Of a DNA stretch of 64,000 bases, positions 13,079 to 24,554 are shown one piece after another. The notes below the pieces were generated by a model that was not told the origin of the DNA, did not search any database, and saw nothing but the letters and a program-made list of their open reading frames with translations. Location: positions 36,074,001 through 36,138,000 of the forward strand of contig NC_071669.1 in the NCBI RefSeq assembly GCF_028554725.1. Direction: 5' to 3'. A program made the position numbers and the translations under genes. The stretch is from Zeugodacus cucurbitae. Its lineage: Eukaryota; Arthropoda; Insecta; Diptera; Tephritidae. The stretch's first letter is position 1. Every line of letters starts with the position of its first letter.

Positions 13079-13084
13079 TTTATT
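13079..13084 (-). terminator. Candidate poly(A) signal for the zinc-finger gene
   Basis: AATAAA on the minus strand, about 290 nt past the stop codon at 13,373. It is the nearest downstream match I noticed; the hexamer is common in AT-rich DNA, so this is only a candidate. Confidence 0.3.
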
Positions 13085-13372
13085 ACAATAATTGAATTTG
13101 AAAGCTCTTTAAACTCGGAGGCATACACATATTTGCATCGAATATTTCAACATTACATTTCATTAAGCATACACTCTTATAACTACTTAAACATTTATGG
13201 TATTTCATTCTAAATATTTTACAAGTTTCGAATTGTGCTACAAAGCTAAATGAGTTCAAATATAATTGCTTTTTAATCAGAATTAAATTAATATCACAAA
13301 TGGGCCAGAGTAGCCGGTCAAAATTAAGGTAGACGTTTAACAGAATTAGAAATATCCGAAAAAATGCTTCGA

Positions 13373-14809
13373 TCATTTGTTTATACTCGGAATGCGCGTC
13401 GGTTGATGACGCCCATTCCCGCTACTAGCCAAGTTATTCAACCTTTCTCTGCCTTCACTTAACACAGAAGAATTTGGGGTTACTTGGTCACTCTCCTTGT
13501 CTTGGTGAGCAGTCATGTGTCGTGTGAGGTGATGCCGTTCGCGGAATGTCTCCTGACAGACGGGACAGCGCAACTTCTCCTCACGCTTACGCCGATTTGG
13601 ATCGCAAGCCACTTCACTCTTGTGATGGGAACGCATGTGATAGACGAGGTCACTCGTCATGCGGAAGCTTATGTTACATTTGGCGCAAACGTTTTGAGCA
13701 GTCAAAGAAAACGTAGATGCCAAGGTTGGTGGTATCAGCGTTGTGAGAATTGCGGCTGCCGCTGGATGCTGTGCGATTCGTGGCATCTCCGGCGGTGCAA
13801 CAGCGGCGAATGGATGGGCGCCAGCGTTAGGAAAGGGAAACGTGGGATAGCCGTGAAGAAACTCTGGATTAGAGTTGCCGTTTGTGGGTGGTCCTGGAGG
13901 ATTGCTTGCGGCTAGTGCGGCCGCTGCAGAGGGATTCAGTGGGGTTCGATAAAGCAATTGCTGCTTGAGACGCTGTGCCTGCAGCATCTGTATGTGATTG
14001 ACAGACTGAAACGTGCCATTAAACTGGTACTCCGGCCGGAAATTTTGGTAGATTATATTGGGATTGAGGCATGGCGCCGTATTGCCACTGCCTACACTAG
14101 AAATACTTCCATTTCCTCCACTATTTGTGCGTGGCGGCGTTGTGGGAATAGGTGGACTTATCGATGAACAGCTCAATTGATCGGGACTAAGCGGAGGCGC
14201 AGGCTGAACAGGTGACTCGAGGCGCATTGAACAGACTTTGGTGAAGGCGCTCTTTAAAGGCACACACTCGGGTGATTCGCTACCAACAGGAATGACCAAT
14301 GTGGGGTCATCGTAGACGCGCGGTGAACGTATGGTAATTTGTGGATAGCGTCGTGCTTCTTGTAGATTACTCGTAAAAACCGTTTCAATCGGATTGATTT
14401 GTGACTGTTGTGAGTGTAACTGTGGCTGTTGCTGGTGGTTTTGTGGTGGCGAATGCTGATTGGTACGTGGGGATAAATCTGTTGGATATTGTAGATGTTC
14501 CGTGTATTCTGCAAGACGAGCATGCTTTTCGCTTTGCTTTTGCTTGATACGGTCATCGGGCATCATAAGAAAAGCAACATCGAAGGAACGTTTTAAAGTC
14601 GTCTTTCCATTACTCAAGTTTGTTTTTGTGCCAATAGGAGAAACTTGTACGTCATTATTATTGCTGTTGTGACTAGAAAGTGGACTTAAAGACTCATTTG
14701 GCGGAGTCGTAGAGACGCACAATTCGGCGCGTTGTGGTGACGGCAAAGGCGATGTGCCCTGTTGGTATTGATGGTTAAGGTGATGATTATTTTCCATGAT
14801 CATGTTCAT
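13373..14809 (-). CDS. PRDM8/ZNF488-type two-finger C2H2 zinc-finger protein
   Basis: Likely nuclear DNA-binding transcriptional regulator, 478 aa from the first ATG (14,809). The open frame extends seven codons further upstream, to a GTG, without an ATG. Two C2H2 fingers lie near the C-terminus. Finger 1 is at about residues 375-395 (C-x2-C-x12-H-x3-H, with FRMTSDLVYHMRSHH). After a 20-residue basic linker (NRRKREEKLR), finger 2 is at 415-435 (CPVCQETFRERHHLTRHM). This pair and spacing is the signature of vertebrate PRDM8 and ZNF488. No PR/SET domain is visible; the rest is low-complexity (Q/H-rich start, Pro/Ser-rich middle, Ala runs), with a hydrophobic island RSFDVAFLMMPDD near residue 75. 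No in-frame stop is seen inside the exon. A further 5' exon is possible: the frame stays open back to a TGA upstream of the GTG. The family is well supported; the exact fly orthologue is not named. Confidence 0.88.
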   Translation of the reverse strand: MNMIMENNHHLNHQYQQGTSPLPSPQRAELCVSTTPPNESLSPLSSHNSNNNDVQVSPIGTKTNLSNGKTTLKRSFDVAFLMMPDDRIKQKQSEKHARLAEYTEHLQYPTDLSPRTNQHSPPQNHQQQPQLHSQQSQINPIETVFTSNLQEARRYPQITIRSPRVYDDPTLVIPVGSESPECVPLKSAFTKVCSMRLESPVQPAPPLSPDQLSCSSISPPIPTTPPRTNSGGNGSISSVGSGNTAPCLNPNIIYQNFRPEYQFNGTFQSVNHIQMLQAQRLKQQLLYRTPLNPSAAAALAASNPPGPPTNGNSNPEFLHGYPTFPFPNAGAHPFAAVAPPEMPRIAQHPAAAAILTTLIPPTLASTFSLTAQNVCAKCNISFRMTSDLVYHMRSHHKSEVACDPNRRKREEKLRCPVCQETFRERHHLTRHMTAHQDKESDQVTPNSSVLSEGRERLNNLASSGNGRHQPTRIPSINK

Positions 14810-14875
14810 CGGTTTTCTTAACACACACACTATAAACGCACTGTTCGATCAAGTGTCTTTGAAAAGTTTTTATCT

Positions 14876-14890
14876 TTTTTTATATATTAG
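14876..14890 (-). promoter_or_regulatory. Possible TATA element upstream of the zinc-finger gene
   Basis: On the minus strand the sequence reads 'ATATATAAAAAAAGA' about 70 nt before the first ATG of the zinc-finger frame. If used, it would give a very short leader. AT-rich context makes chance matches likely, and an upstream exon with a distant promoter is equally plausible. Confidence 0.2.
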
Positions 14891-17056
14891 ACCTTTAGTT
14901 TAGCACTGCACTTGTACTATCCTTACATATTTATTTTACTTTGTTGTTTCACTTTGGTTAAGAACCGTTTTCTTGGTACTACCCGCCAATTTCGAAATCC
15001 AACAGCAGACTGGTGCTTCGCAACAATCTGTTCCTGCTTAAGTAGTAACCAGCAGCAGTGAGTCCAACCGAAGTTTTACCACCACCCTATAAGCATTCAG
15101 TTGGATTTTCATCTGCTCATATTGTTGCATTCAAAACGACTGACACTCGCGCATCTGTGCAAATTCGACTTGAAGTGCACCACCAACCTGCTCAACCCTC
15201 GACACATGTAAATATGTATGTGAATACAAGCACATTTTGGCAATACGGTGATCAGCACACCCTTATGTCGACCACTTTCTGTATGAAATGGAAACCACAT
15301 TGAACGCTCTCCGAGGCGGTTGCTTTCCACCTTTTGCTTTCATTTGTGTTTTGCTTCTTCGAAAGCATTCCATCTGTTTTCGAAGTTGCCAACATATTCT
15401 CCGATTTTATGATTTCGGGAGAGTAAAAAATTTGAGAGCACCGCTGCCTGCTGCTGGTTGGCTGACGCTCATAACTATTTACCACATGTTTACTGTTCTG
15501 TATATCTTTGTATGTGTGTTTCATATGGACGTATGTAAGTAAAGGGAAAAATAATAAAAATAATTTCGTTATCGGGTTTGACAATAGGTGCTAACTTCCG
15601 ACAATTTAATCAGTGAAATTATATATTTGTTAAGAGTTTCGGCTATGATACCGATAATAAAATATAACGAAACAGATGACCGAACAATACAAGAATAAAT
15701 ATTGACCCTATGCATTTGGTTTGTGGACGAAATTCTAAATTTTTCTCCGACAATTATATGATTCCATACAATGCGAATAAAAGGGGCTTCATAAAGCGGT
15801 ATAAAACTATCGACGTTTCTAAGTTCACATCCGACTTATTCTGTTTTCTCGTACTGAATATGACTGTAATTTCGTTCCCGAAATTTAGTGAAAACAATCC
15901 TATTATAAAATCAATGTCATGAATCTTGTTTTCTTCCCTCACTGATCGATCTTCGATCTCACAGGTCAACAAAAAAAATATTTTGTTTGGTGCCCAGGGT
16001 TTTTGAGCTGATTTTAGCTATTTTTTGGGCGCTGAATCTAAATATAAAATCAGTCCGTAAATATAGAATCAGTCCCTCTTGTTTTTAGAGATTAGTTATA
16101 CTTAAAAACATATTTTCTAACAGTAACCCTGTCCTAAACTATATCATCAATATCAAAAACTGGGGCTTATTTGCATTTTATTGGGTTCTAAGGAATGACG
16201 ACAATGGGCAGACATCTCAATACTTCAAAGGAAGCGTCTAGGTTGAAGGACAAATAAAATTAGATTATTTGAATAGTTTGGGAGAGTTCAGTGAGGAACA
16301 GAATTAAAGGTTTTACCAAGATATTAAGACAACAGGACTTGTCCGCTGCCAAGGACAAATTACTGCTGGAAGTTAAAAGACAAAAGACAAAACATGCACT
16401 CCAGAGTTTCACGAAAACGAAGCACTCAAAATGTTCAAAATGCTGCTAAAAAATATTACTCGGGCAATATAAAAAATAAAATAATATTCAAAACAATTTG
16501 GGTACTCACAAATTGTAATAAAGTTATAAGTTATAAATGAAAATGTTAAAAAATACGATAGCTGGAACATCTCGTTATAAGTTTGTTGTGATAAATCTGA
16601 AACAAAAGCTGATTGACTGAAAACCCGAACACATAGCGCACTGAGTCATAATTGTGTAAATTTATTTCGTAAGCATTAAGTATTCTACCTCATAGTATTC
16701 AAATCTTATCAAATAGTCAGAATTTCAAACCGTACTTCTTTAAATCATTAGGAGTGATTTTCTCATTATCCCTACAGTTCAAAGTGAATCTAGACAAAGA
16801 AGTTAATTGCTTTTTTATTTTATATAAATAAGTGTTTTAACATTTATTGTTAATATCTTTAAAATCTCTCGTTCGAAAAGATACTTCAATTTTCCCTTCA
16901 AATTGGATAATTCCAATAGAAGTCTTTGATTAAGTACTACATGTGTAAAGCATATGCATACGGACGAATAAAAAATCCGGCAGCAGGTCCTAATGGACCA
17001 ACTGGACGTTCGCTCACCCACCCATTTGTACATATTAACACTAATCATACCAAGAC
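14891..17056. other. Gene-free stretch upstream of the zinc-finger gene
   Basis: Overlapping short frames on both strands at 15.0-15.6 kb have no domain signature. The rest is AT-rich with no recognisable element. It could be intronic or regulatory DNA of the minus-strand zinc-finger gene. Confidence 0.35.
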
Positions 17057-18327
17057 TTAATATATACCTATTTCTACCATAGCGGGTCAAATGACCCGAC
17101 TGTATTTTTCATGCTTCAATGTTTGAAATATGGATGTTAGGAAGGAAATAAAAATACAAATTAAATTTATTATGATTAAACAAAATAGTATGTTGAGCAT
17201 TTCTATTACAAAAGCACAAAATACAAATTTTTAATTCATAGTTCATCGCATTTTTTATATATAAGTGTACATTTGTACATTTTCCGCATACATATTTTTT
17301 ACATTTAGAGCAAATTTTGTTGGTTTTATTTTCTTTACAGTATCCTATTTGACATCTCATACGTTTATAAGCATCGGTAGTAGACTTAGGCAACGATCCT
17401 TTCGTATTTTTTCCTTGTTTTGGTTGTTCACGGGCTTCTCGAAAATCGGCGCCAAGTTCTTTTGATAGCTTGAGTAAAAAACTTGTCTCGAGATATTTTC
17501 TTCTGTCGTTTGCTTGTACAAAATCCAGGCATTTATGCCAGCCTTGGAGAGGCCAACTGCAGGTATGCCACCTATTTGTATTTCTTCCCAAATATATCCA
17601 TCAATTTTAACATTTTGTTCATTATTTCTACTTCACTTTCTTCCGAACTTGAGAGTAATCTTTTTTTTTTTCGGCCACTACATACATTCACAATATTTTC
17701 CTCTACATCGTCAGTATCTGTAGATCAAACTCATTTTTATTTGCAACCAATATATCTTCATTATCAGAAAATTCATCTTCACTAATTTCTGAAAACTCTT
17801 CGCTAATAATATTTATTTATTCTAAGAACTTGTACTGTCTTGTTTGCTTCGACATTTTTCTGGGTAAAAAATTATCTATATTACTGTAGCTATCAAAATA
17901 AAATATAAGCTACGTACTTACCAAGACTTTCCATTTTTGCCACTTTTTCTTACACTAAAAAGCTATTTTCAATCTAAAATTTGATATTTTCTTGAAATTA
18001 TTCTGAGCTATTTTCGTTGAACTACTTTACGCAACAGTCTTTGGAAGAATGTGCAACTTACTAACTACAAATATGATTCGATAATCTCATAAAACAGAAA
18101 AATTCTCTCCGGGTCAAATGACCCGTTGTGGTAGATATCGGTATACAACAAGGATTACTCAGAATAAACAAAACAAAAACACAACAAAAATATTTTTATA
18201 ACTGTACATTAATTACTTAGAAAAAGTCATGAAGTCAAATTTGCAAACCCAATAAAATTATACGTGCATTTTCAATGCAAAAGTTCAAAATGGGTCATTT
18301 GACCCGGCATGGTATGTTTAGTGTTAA
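17057..18327. mobile_element. piggyBac-family element, internally deleted
   Basis: The segment is bounded by TTAA at 17,057-17,060 and 18,324-18,327, the target site of piggyBac transposases. The ends read inward as 'ACCATAGCGGGTCAAATGAC' on the left and 'TACCATGCCGGGTCAAATGA' on the right, an imperfect terminal inverted repeat. A third copy of GGGTCAAATGACCC sits at 18,111-18,124. At about 1.27 kb it is too short for an intact element, and the coding remnant inside is broken. Confidence 0.85.
17109..17840 (-). pseudogene. piggyBac transposase remnant: acidic N-terminus joined to Cys-rich C-terminus
   Basis: Read on the minus strand from about 17,820, an acidic segment (SEISEDEFSDNEDI) and a basic RKKK stretch resemble the N-terminal region of piggyBac transposases. 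This runs without the catalytic DDD core into 'GLSKAGINAWILYKQ', then after a frame change into 'LLKLSKELGADF', and finally a Cys-rich finger (CQIGYC, ICSKCKKYVCGKC) at 17,350-17,250. The family's cross-brace C-terminal domain has this Cys layout. The catalytic part is missing, so the copy is inactive. The N-terminal assignment is weaker than that of the C-terminal finger. Confidence 0.75.
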
Positions 18328-20087
18328 GGGCCGTTTTTGTATGCACATACTCACGTTTATATACATTTATATATGAATATATTGTAAGAGCGTATGCGCT
18401 CACTTCAATGGGCGGAGTTTCAGGATTATTTGCCATAAGTAGAAGTGCTGGCAGGCCTGCCACTAAACTCTCTCTCTCTCTCCCCTGCAACCCTCTTGCT
18501 TTTGTCATGCTCTTTTTCGAAGTTCATGGCGCGTCCGTACGCCTGTCGGTAGGCGATGCAGTGTCCTTATTGCAAGTGTTCATAAACAGGTTGTTTTTGT
18601 CGATTTTTTGTTGCTTGCTGCTGTTCGTGCCACCGTGTAGTGGTGGTAGTGTAGCAGATGTTGTTGCTTTTGTTTGTTGCGCGTTCGCGTCTGTGTGTGA
18701 GTAATTGTTGCTGGATTACGATATCCATGTTGTAGCGCTGTCCCTTCGGCTCATCTGCTGCCGCCGCCCAGTTGCAGAAGTCCATCTTTGCTAAGAAGCT
18801 GGCGTATAGAACGGTTGCAGCACATATACTCGTACCCAAGCAAGCTTTGAAAGTGTAGGCGTTATTATGCGCGTGTATAGATATGTATATGCATGTGTGT
18901 TTGGTATATAAAAAACGGGTAACATCCTGTCTGTGTTGAATGGTAAAAGCTTTTCGTTGGCGTCTCTAGACTCTTGGCTCTCGGCTCACCCGGCTTGCTG
19001 GCTCTGCTGTGTGTGCTGTGGGGCGGTCAGCATTGTTGTACATACGAAATTTATGTGGCGGCGCATCCTGCTGCTGTTGGTCGCTCGCTCTGATCTGCTC
19101 GAGTGTGGCAGGCGTTATATCATGCGGACAGGATGTGCTTTCTGCTTTCTGCTTCCAGGTTGTGCGAAATATGTGCGAATTTTATTATGTGAACGTTATG
19201 CTTATGTGTCCAGCGCGCGTCCGACCATTTGCCATTTCATTATGTGTGTGTTCGTGCGGATGCCCATGTGCGTGCGTATGAGCGTGTGTGCGTGTCCGGA
19301 TGTCACTTGCACATTTTATTCAAATTACATGCCATTGTCTTTCCACTTGCCTCTGCTGTGGATTTGGTTTTGAATATTTTTCACATTTGTTTGTAGTTTT
19401 TTGTTCATGTTTTTTATGATTTTAATTTTCGCATATTTTCAGGTGCTAATTGCTCGCTTGGCCATATGAAATTAAAATAAAATTTATTATTACAACTTGC
19501 GTGTGGTCGCAGTTTATATTTGTCTGCCACTATTGTTTTCGCTGTACGCGCTGCTCGTGCTTCGTGTTGTTGTGTATTTTTTCCGCCAGCTTCACAATTC
19601 ATACGCGCCAGCACAGATGCTACACTCAGATGTATTTATGTATGTAGTACATATGGGTGCAATAATTTAATGTTGAACACATGATTGCTTTCGACAATCG
19701 CTTTAAAGTTAAAATATTGTTAAGCTTATCTAAGGTAGGTTGTTATACTGATTGTACATTACCGAGAATTAGAAATATATTATATTTAAAATGAAAATTT
19801 TACATTAATAAAATGCTCAATGCTATGTTTAGGTATTGCTGTGCCTTCATTTTCCTGTACAAAGAGAAGTAGGACATTACATATGCTAGATAATGATTGC
19901 TGTTACACGAAATGCAAAAACTTAAAAGAAAACACTAAATATTTTGAATTTATTTTTTAAAATGTGCGCTCCTTTGTTTCCAACCTTAAAACCTAATATG
20001 TACCAAAGCGGATCCACACTTTCCCTAGTGCCTTTATACACCATATAAAGATTTTTAAATTTCCGCTTATGTACCGAAAGAACTCGA
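18328..20087. other. Gene-free, GT-rich stretch with a CT run
   Basis: From 18,380 to 19,640 the plus strand is T/G-rich and less AT-rich than its surroundings, with a (CT)n run at 18,468-18,483. Several overlapping frames up to 146 aa occur but are Cys/Val-rich translations of TGTG-type DNA and carry no domain. It could be a leader exon or regulatory DNA. Confidence 0.35.
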
Positions 20088-20147
20088 GGAACGAGGCTGC
20101 CGTGTGATAGCCCATGCTGATGATGTTGCTCTTATGGTCAAAGGAAT
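20088..20147 (+). mobile_element. Tiny RT scrap carrying the ADD catalytic motif
   Basis: About 20 codons read LEERGCRVIAHADDVALMVK, the palm motif C (xADD) of a non-LTR reverse transcriptase, with the first residue of the usual YADD changed to H. Sequence on both sides is unrelated. The scrap resembles the RNase H-type families (compare 'AYADDVAVS' at about 52,005). Confidence 0.75.
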
Positions 20148-20559
20148 TTTTTTTTGTTATAATATATATTGTATTTGCAATCTATCAATTGACAATCAGC
20201 AAATTTTTAAAATACAGTACTAGTGACAGGATTGATTGTTCTCCATTGAGACTAGTCAATATATTCTTCAATTACATAATTTGCTAAAAATAATCTTAAA
20301 ACTACCTAAAATTTATATGGGAAATCTAAAATGTGAGTTCGTTTTAAGCGTCTAACATCTTTCCATAAATCGAAGTTTTCGACCAGGGCATAATACAAAT
20401 TCAAAATCTATTTTACTATCGGGCAGAATTCTAAAATAGTCCCTCTATATCTTATGGAGGCGAACAAAAAATATGATATTACACTCATGGATTGCGTAAA
20501 TCATTTAACAAAGGCATGGGATACAGACGTCGATAGCCAAACACTAGCAAAATAAAACA

Positions 20560-20700
20560 AAAAAAATTACACAATACATGTTTTAACGTATGTTCATAAA
20601 ACTTTATGCTTTTAAATTTTGTAAGTTCTATAACTCGAAGTCTCTCTAACTCGAAGTTTTTTTGTGGATTGTGGTGATTCGAGTTAGAGAAGTTCCACTG
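20560..20700 (-). mobile_element. MITE end, 'CGAGTTAGAGA' family
   Basis: Read inward from 20,700 on the minus strand: 'CAGTGGAACTTCTCTAACTC', then 'CCACAAAAAAACTTCGAGTT' and 'AGAGAGACTTCGAGTTATAG'. The same blocks occur in order at 28,838-28,900, plus strand. The terminal motif (AACT)TCGAGTTAGAGA is repeated within the end. The opposite terminus was not found. Confidence 0.65.
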
Positions 20701-20876
20701 AATTTTAGTCTTTGTGGATATCGAAGTTGCTTATATACTAAGGAGCACTTATAATGCTTCTTAAAGTTTTCGATTGATATCATTGGAGGATTTCAATGTT
20801 CGATGTACTCACCGTCCCCCATAACTGCATAGCGTATATCCTTACTGAATTCAGAATTGACTTGTAATGTCGTACT

Positions 20877-21480
20877 TTATTTTAGTTTAGATTTGAGTTG
20901 CTTCGTTTTCTCTTTTATATGTGTCATCTTCCAATTCTTTAACCATTTTTCGACAATATTAAGTTGTTCTTGTAAGTGAAGTGAGGTATCACTAGGATTA
21001 AAACTTTTGGCAATAAACGCCGTATCATCAGCATAAGTTGCTACCTCTAAACCATTAGCGATCGGCAGAACAGCTGTAAATATTGTATATAACACGGGTC
21101 CTAAGACGCTACCTTGGGGAACTCCAGCGTCAATCGAATATAATTAAGAAGATGCACCTGTTTCATGGACATAGAACTTACGACTGCTTAAAAATATTTT
21201 ATAAGTAGATAGTAAGGCGCTGGAAGCCATTTCTTTATACTGGAAGCCATATTTTATCAAATGCTTGTTTAAAATCTAAAAAGACCCCTGCGCAGTACTG
21301 CTTACATTCGAAAGCACTCGTGACAATTTTAACAATTCGATGACATTGCTCAGGAGTTCCATGCCCCTTCTAAACCAATTGACTTGGATAGTGGTCGAGA
21401 CTAAGCAAAGCATTGTAGACATAAGTAAGCATTCTGATACATTTTTGGGGCAGGTGTCTACAAGTAAGTCCATCTATTTT
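20877..21480 (-). mobile_element. Jockey-like RT fragment (palm domain)
   Basis: On the minus strand, 'FLDFKQAFDKIW' (motif A), 'GVPQGSVLGPVLYTIFTAVL' (motif B) and 'EVATYADDTAFIA' (motif C with YADD) are readable in this order, followed by 'QEQLNIVEKWLKNWKM'. At least one frame break lies between motifs A and B. It is truncated at both sides, without endonuclease; a TCGCAA repeat abuts its 5' side. Confidence 0.9.
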
Positions 21481-21494
21481 ATCAAATCCGGGCG

Positions 21495-22110
21495 ATTTTT
21501 ATACTCTCGCAACATGTTGCACAGAGTATTATAGTTTTGTTCACATAACGGTTGTTCGTGTCATCAAGAAATAAAGAGTTAGATATGGGGTTATATATAT
21601 ATAAATGATCAGGATGATGAGTGGAGTTGAAATCCAGATGTCTGTCCTTCCGTCTGTCCGTGCAAGCGATAACTTGAGTAAAAATTAAGATCTCTTAATG
21701 AAACTTGGAACACATACTTCTTGGCGCAATGAGGAGGTTGCTTTCGAAAATGAGCAAAATCGGTCCACTTCCACGCCCACAAAATGGCGAAAACCGAAAA
21801 CCTATACAGTGTCATAACTGAGCCATAAATAAAGTTATGAAAATTTGAAATTTGAAACATAGGATCGCATTAAAGAGGGGCACATTTAGATGTATTTTTT
21901 TTAAGTGGGCGTGACCCCGCCCTCAAATAGGTTTTTTGTATATATCTTGCAAACCAAAAAAACTGTATAAACCAAACTATCTGCAGTCGTTTTTTTAGCC
22001 ACTTCTTAATACAGTCCAAAAATGAAAGAAATCGGGTAATAACCACGCCCACCTCCCATACAAAGGTTATGTTGAAAATTACTGAAAGTGCGTTAACTCA
22101 CTAACGAAAC
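21495..22110 (+). repeat. TCGCAA interspersed repeat, copy 3
   Basis: 'TATACTCTCGCAACATGTTG' through 'CCATAAATAAAGTTATGAAA', 'AAGTGGGCGTGACCCCGCCC' and 'AGCCACTTCTTAATACAGTC' to 'AACTCACTAACGAAACACGT' matches the copy at 39,144-39,770 almost throughout. The right terminus is missing. Non-coding. Confidence 0.92.
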
Positions 22111-22149
22111 ACGTCAGAAACCCTGACATTAAAAATTGTTCAACGTGTC

Positions 22150-24554
22150 GAAGTTTTACATACAAAATAGGTACAAAATTACCATAATAAAAAACAAATA
22201 TTTAAATATAAATATATAAAAACAAAATATTAAATATATTCAAGATTAAAACAATTTGGGTTCAACATTTCGAAATTTTATTACTATTTTATTTTTAGGT
22301 ACTAGTTCTCGGAAATATCTAAGAAAATAATTTTTTCTTACTTAGGGTAGAATACATTCATATGTTTGCGGTCCGCATGCAGCAGATATCGCCATTATCA
22401 TATTCATATATCATTAAAATCCTTTCAATCAGTTCAGTACTCCCGACGGAGTTATATAATAATAACACAATTATACCACAGCTTGTTTTTATTGTAATGT
22501 AATTGTATATAAACTCTTTATAAATAAACCTTTGAGTATCTTCACACCAATTTCACTTTCTGGGCACGTGTCACATATGAGCACAAATATAGCCATGCTC
22601 TGAAATTTGGCGCAGACACGTGACTAACACGTTCTCACGAGCGTCGCCAAAACTAGCGAGTTCGCATATAAAGCTACATTTCAGCAAATCGAGTAGAAAA
22701 TCGTACGAAACAAAAAAAAAATCAGAATTATTTAGTACGAAAAATCCACCTTTCCAGGCAAGACAACCTATTAGCAAGTAGCAAATCCGCACATGACTTT
22801 CGAGAATCAAAAGCAGGGAGTGGAGTAAACAAACAAGTGCAGCTGCTCCCAGCCTCATGGATATACATAGAGCTTCCACGTCGATACATCAATTCATCAA
22901 ATTGAGCTGCGGAATAAGCAAAGTTGGTGGTGGCAACAGGGCGACTTTTCCTAATCAGAAATTTTCCATCAAGAATATTGTAGTAACAATATACACTACT
23001 ATGATGGCAACAGACTGACAAAATCCCGAAACGGGATATGTCAGAGAAGCAAAAGGCGTGAAATTGTTTCCATATCTTGTCACTGCGGATTGATTAAATC
23101 TGGCTGCACATAAATACATACATATTTATGTACTCCCAGCCACAGAGGCGAAAGTGAACGCGTAAAAGAACAAGCTAATCGAGATTCATACGCTTATTTG
23201 CGTCGGTGTAAAATTTTAATTTCCCAAACTCAGTAACAACAACATAAGAAGGAAAGGAGGATGAGCGCTCGGGTGATAAACTAAAATAAAAGTGAGATTA
23301 TCTAGTGGCAACAAGAGTAATTAAACTAAGCGGAGGAGAGTGTTTGGGGGGCTGGCACTGCAAGCGCGTGGCGTATGCTGCGCAAATTTATACTGAAGCT
23401 ACATTGTTGTTGTGCAATGAAAATTAGCACCAAGCATGCGTACGAATCTGCAATGAGAAAGGAGCATTACCAGTTATGAGTTGATTTCATTTCTTAGATA
23501 AGCAACAGACTAAGTATAATCGGTTTGCTTGGAGCTCCATGCTGCTGCTGGAGCAAAGACAGGTAGCTTGCTAGAATCCACCACCACACCTTACTCTTCA
23601 CTTGGGTATGGCACGTAATTATGCATGTCTTACGCAAGAATCTCTTACAGTGCGAGCCAAGACAAGAGAAGTTTTGGCAACCAACAGCTTGGCTAGCAAA
23701 TTCATTCGCATCTCAGTCTTGGCTGCCATCTTCTAATGCTGCTACCTTGCATTACTGTTGTTAAGGATTTCTGTTCCTGAATTTGCATTACAATCGGAGA
23801 CAGCTGACACCTTTACTTGTCGCTATTGTCACAGTCAAGCAGTTGTCTAACTTGGAGCGTGCAAAGTAATGGTTTCTGCTTTTGCGTTAGCTGAGATTCA
23901 CATCTTTCATGAATAAATTATATAAATATTATCTGAGCAGGGTTTCTATACTTACACATTCGCTGTAATTTCACAGAATTAATTAGTTTATTTAGTTTCG
24001 AAACTTTGTACGCACTCTACATAAACCAAAGTATGGATATATTATACCTACAATTGAATGAGAGACTTAGACAATTAACGACATTCTTTATTCAATGTGA
24101 TACTGGAGGTTTATTGAAAACTAACGGAAATATTTTATGCACATACATATGAATATTATGACTATTCTAAATTTGTCTTTAACGAAATTCGCTGCAGAAA
24201 TAAAGAGTCCCAATCAATAATTTTTTATTGAAAATATCGGTAAATCTCTCAGATATTCTTAAGTAATTCAAAGGAAATTTGTTCCATCCAACAGTCTGCC
24301 TCTGTGCCAAAAATGGACAAAATCAGCCAAAATCAAAAAATGTAGCCCCCATATACCTCATACTCGGATTATCCAACTTCCGGTGGACTTTAACTGTATA
24401 TATTGGTTAATATATAAGATATCATAGTAAAATTAAGTGAACGTAAAACCTTAGATATAATGTAATAGTTGAAATAGGTCTTGGTATTACACTAGTGCCC
24501 ATAGTGAACTTTTTTCCGAATATGTGGGTAAAATTTTGTGTTCTCTTAATGAAA
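22150..24554. other. Gene-free stretch
   Basis: No host gene recognised. Minus-strand frames at 22,571-23,021 have no domain. From about 24,280 to 24,550 the text ('CCCCCATATACCTCATACTC', 'TCCGGTGGACTTTA') resembles decayed 3' parts of TCGCAA repeats. Confidence 0.4.

Noticed and set aside
13484..13915. 143-aa plus frame opposite the zinc-finger gene
   Set aside because: Antisense shadow of the conserved zinc-finger exon.
17057..18327. GGGTCAAATGACCC as a host nuclear-receptor response element
   Set aside because: All three copies lie in the piggyBac relic and two are in its inverted ends, so transposase recognition is the simpler explanation.
18933..19373. 146-aa plus frame (and overlapping frames) with many Cys and Val
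   Set aside because: It is a translation of TGTG/GCTG-rich DNA with open frames in several registers; no domain or signal supports coding.
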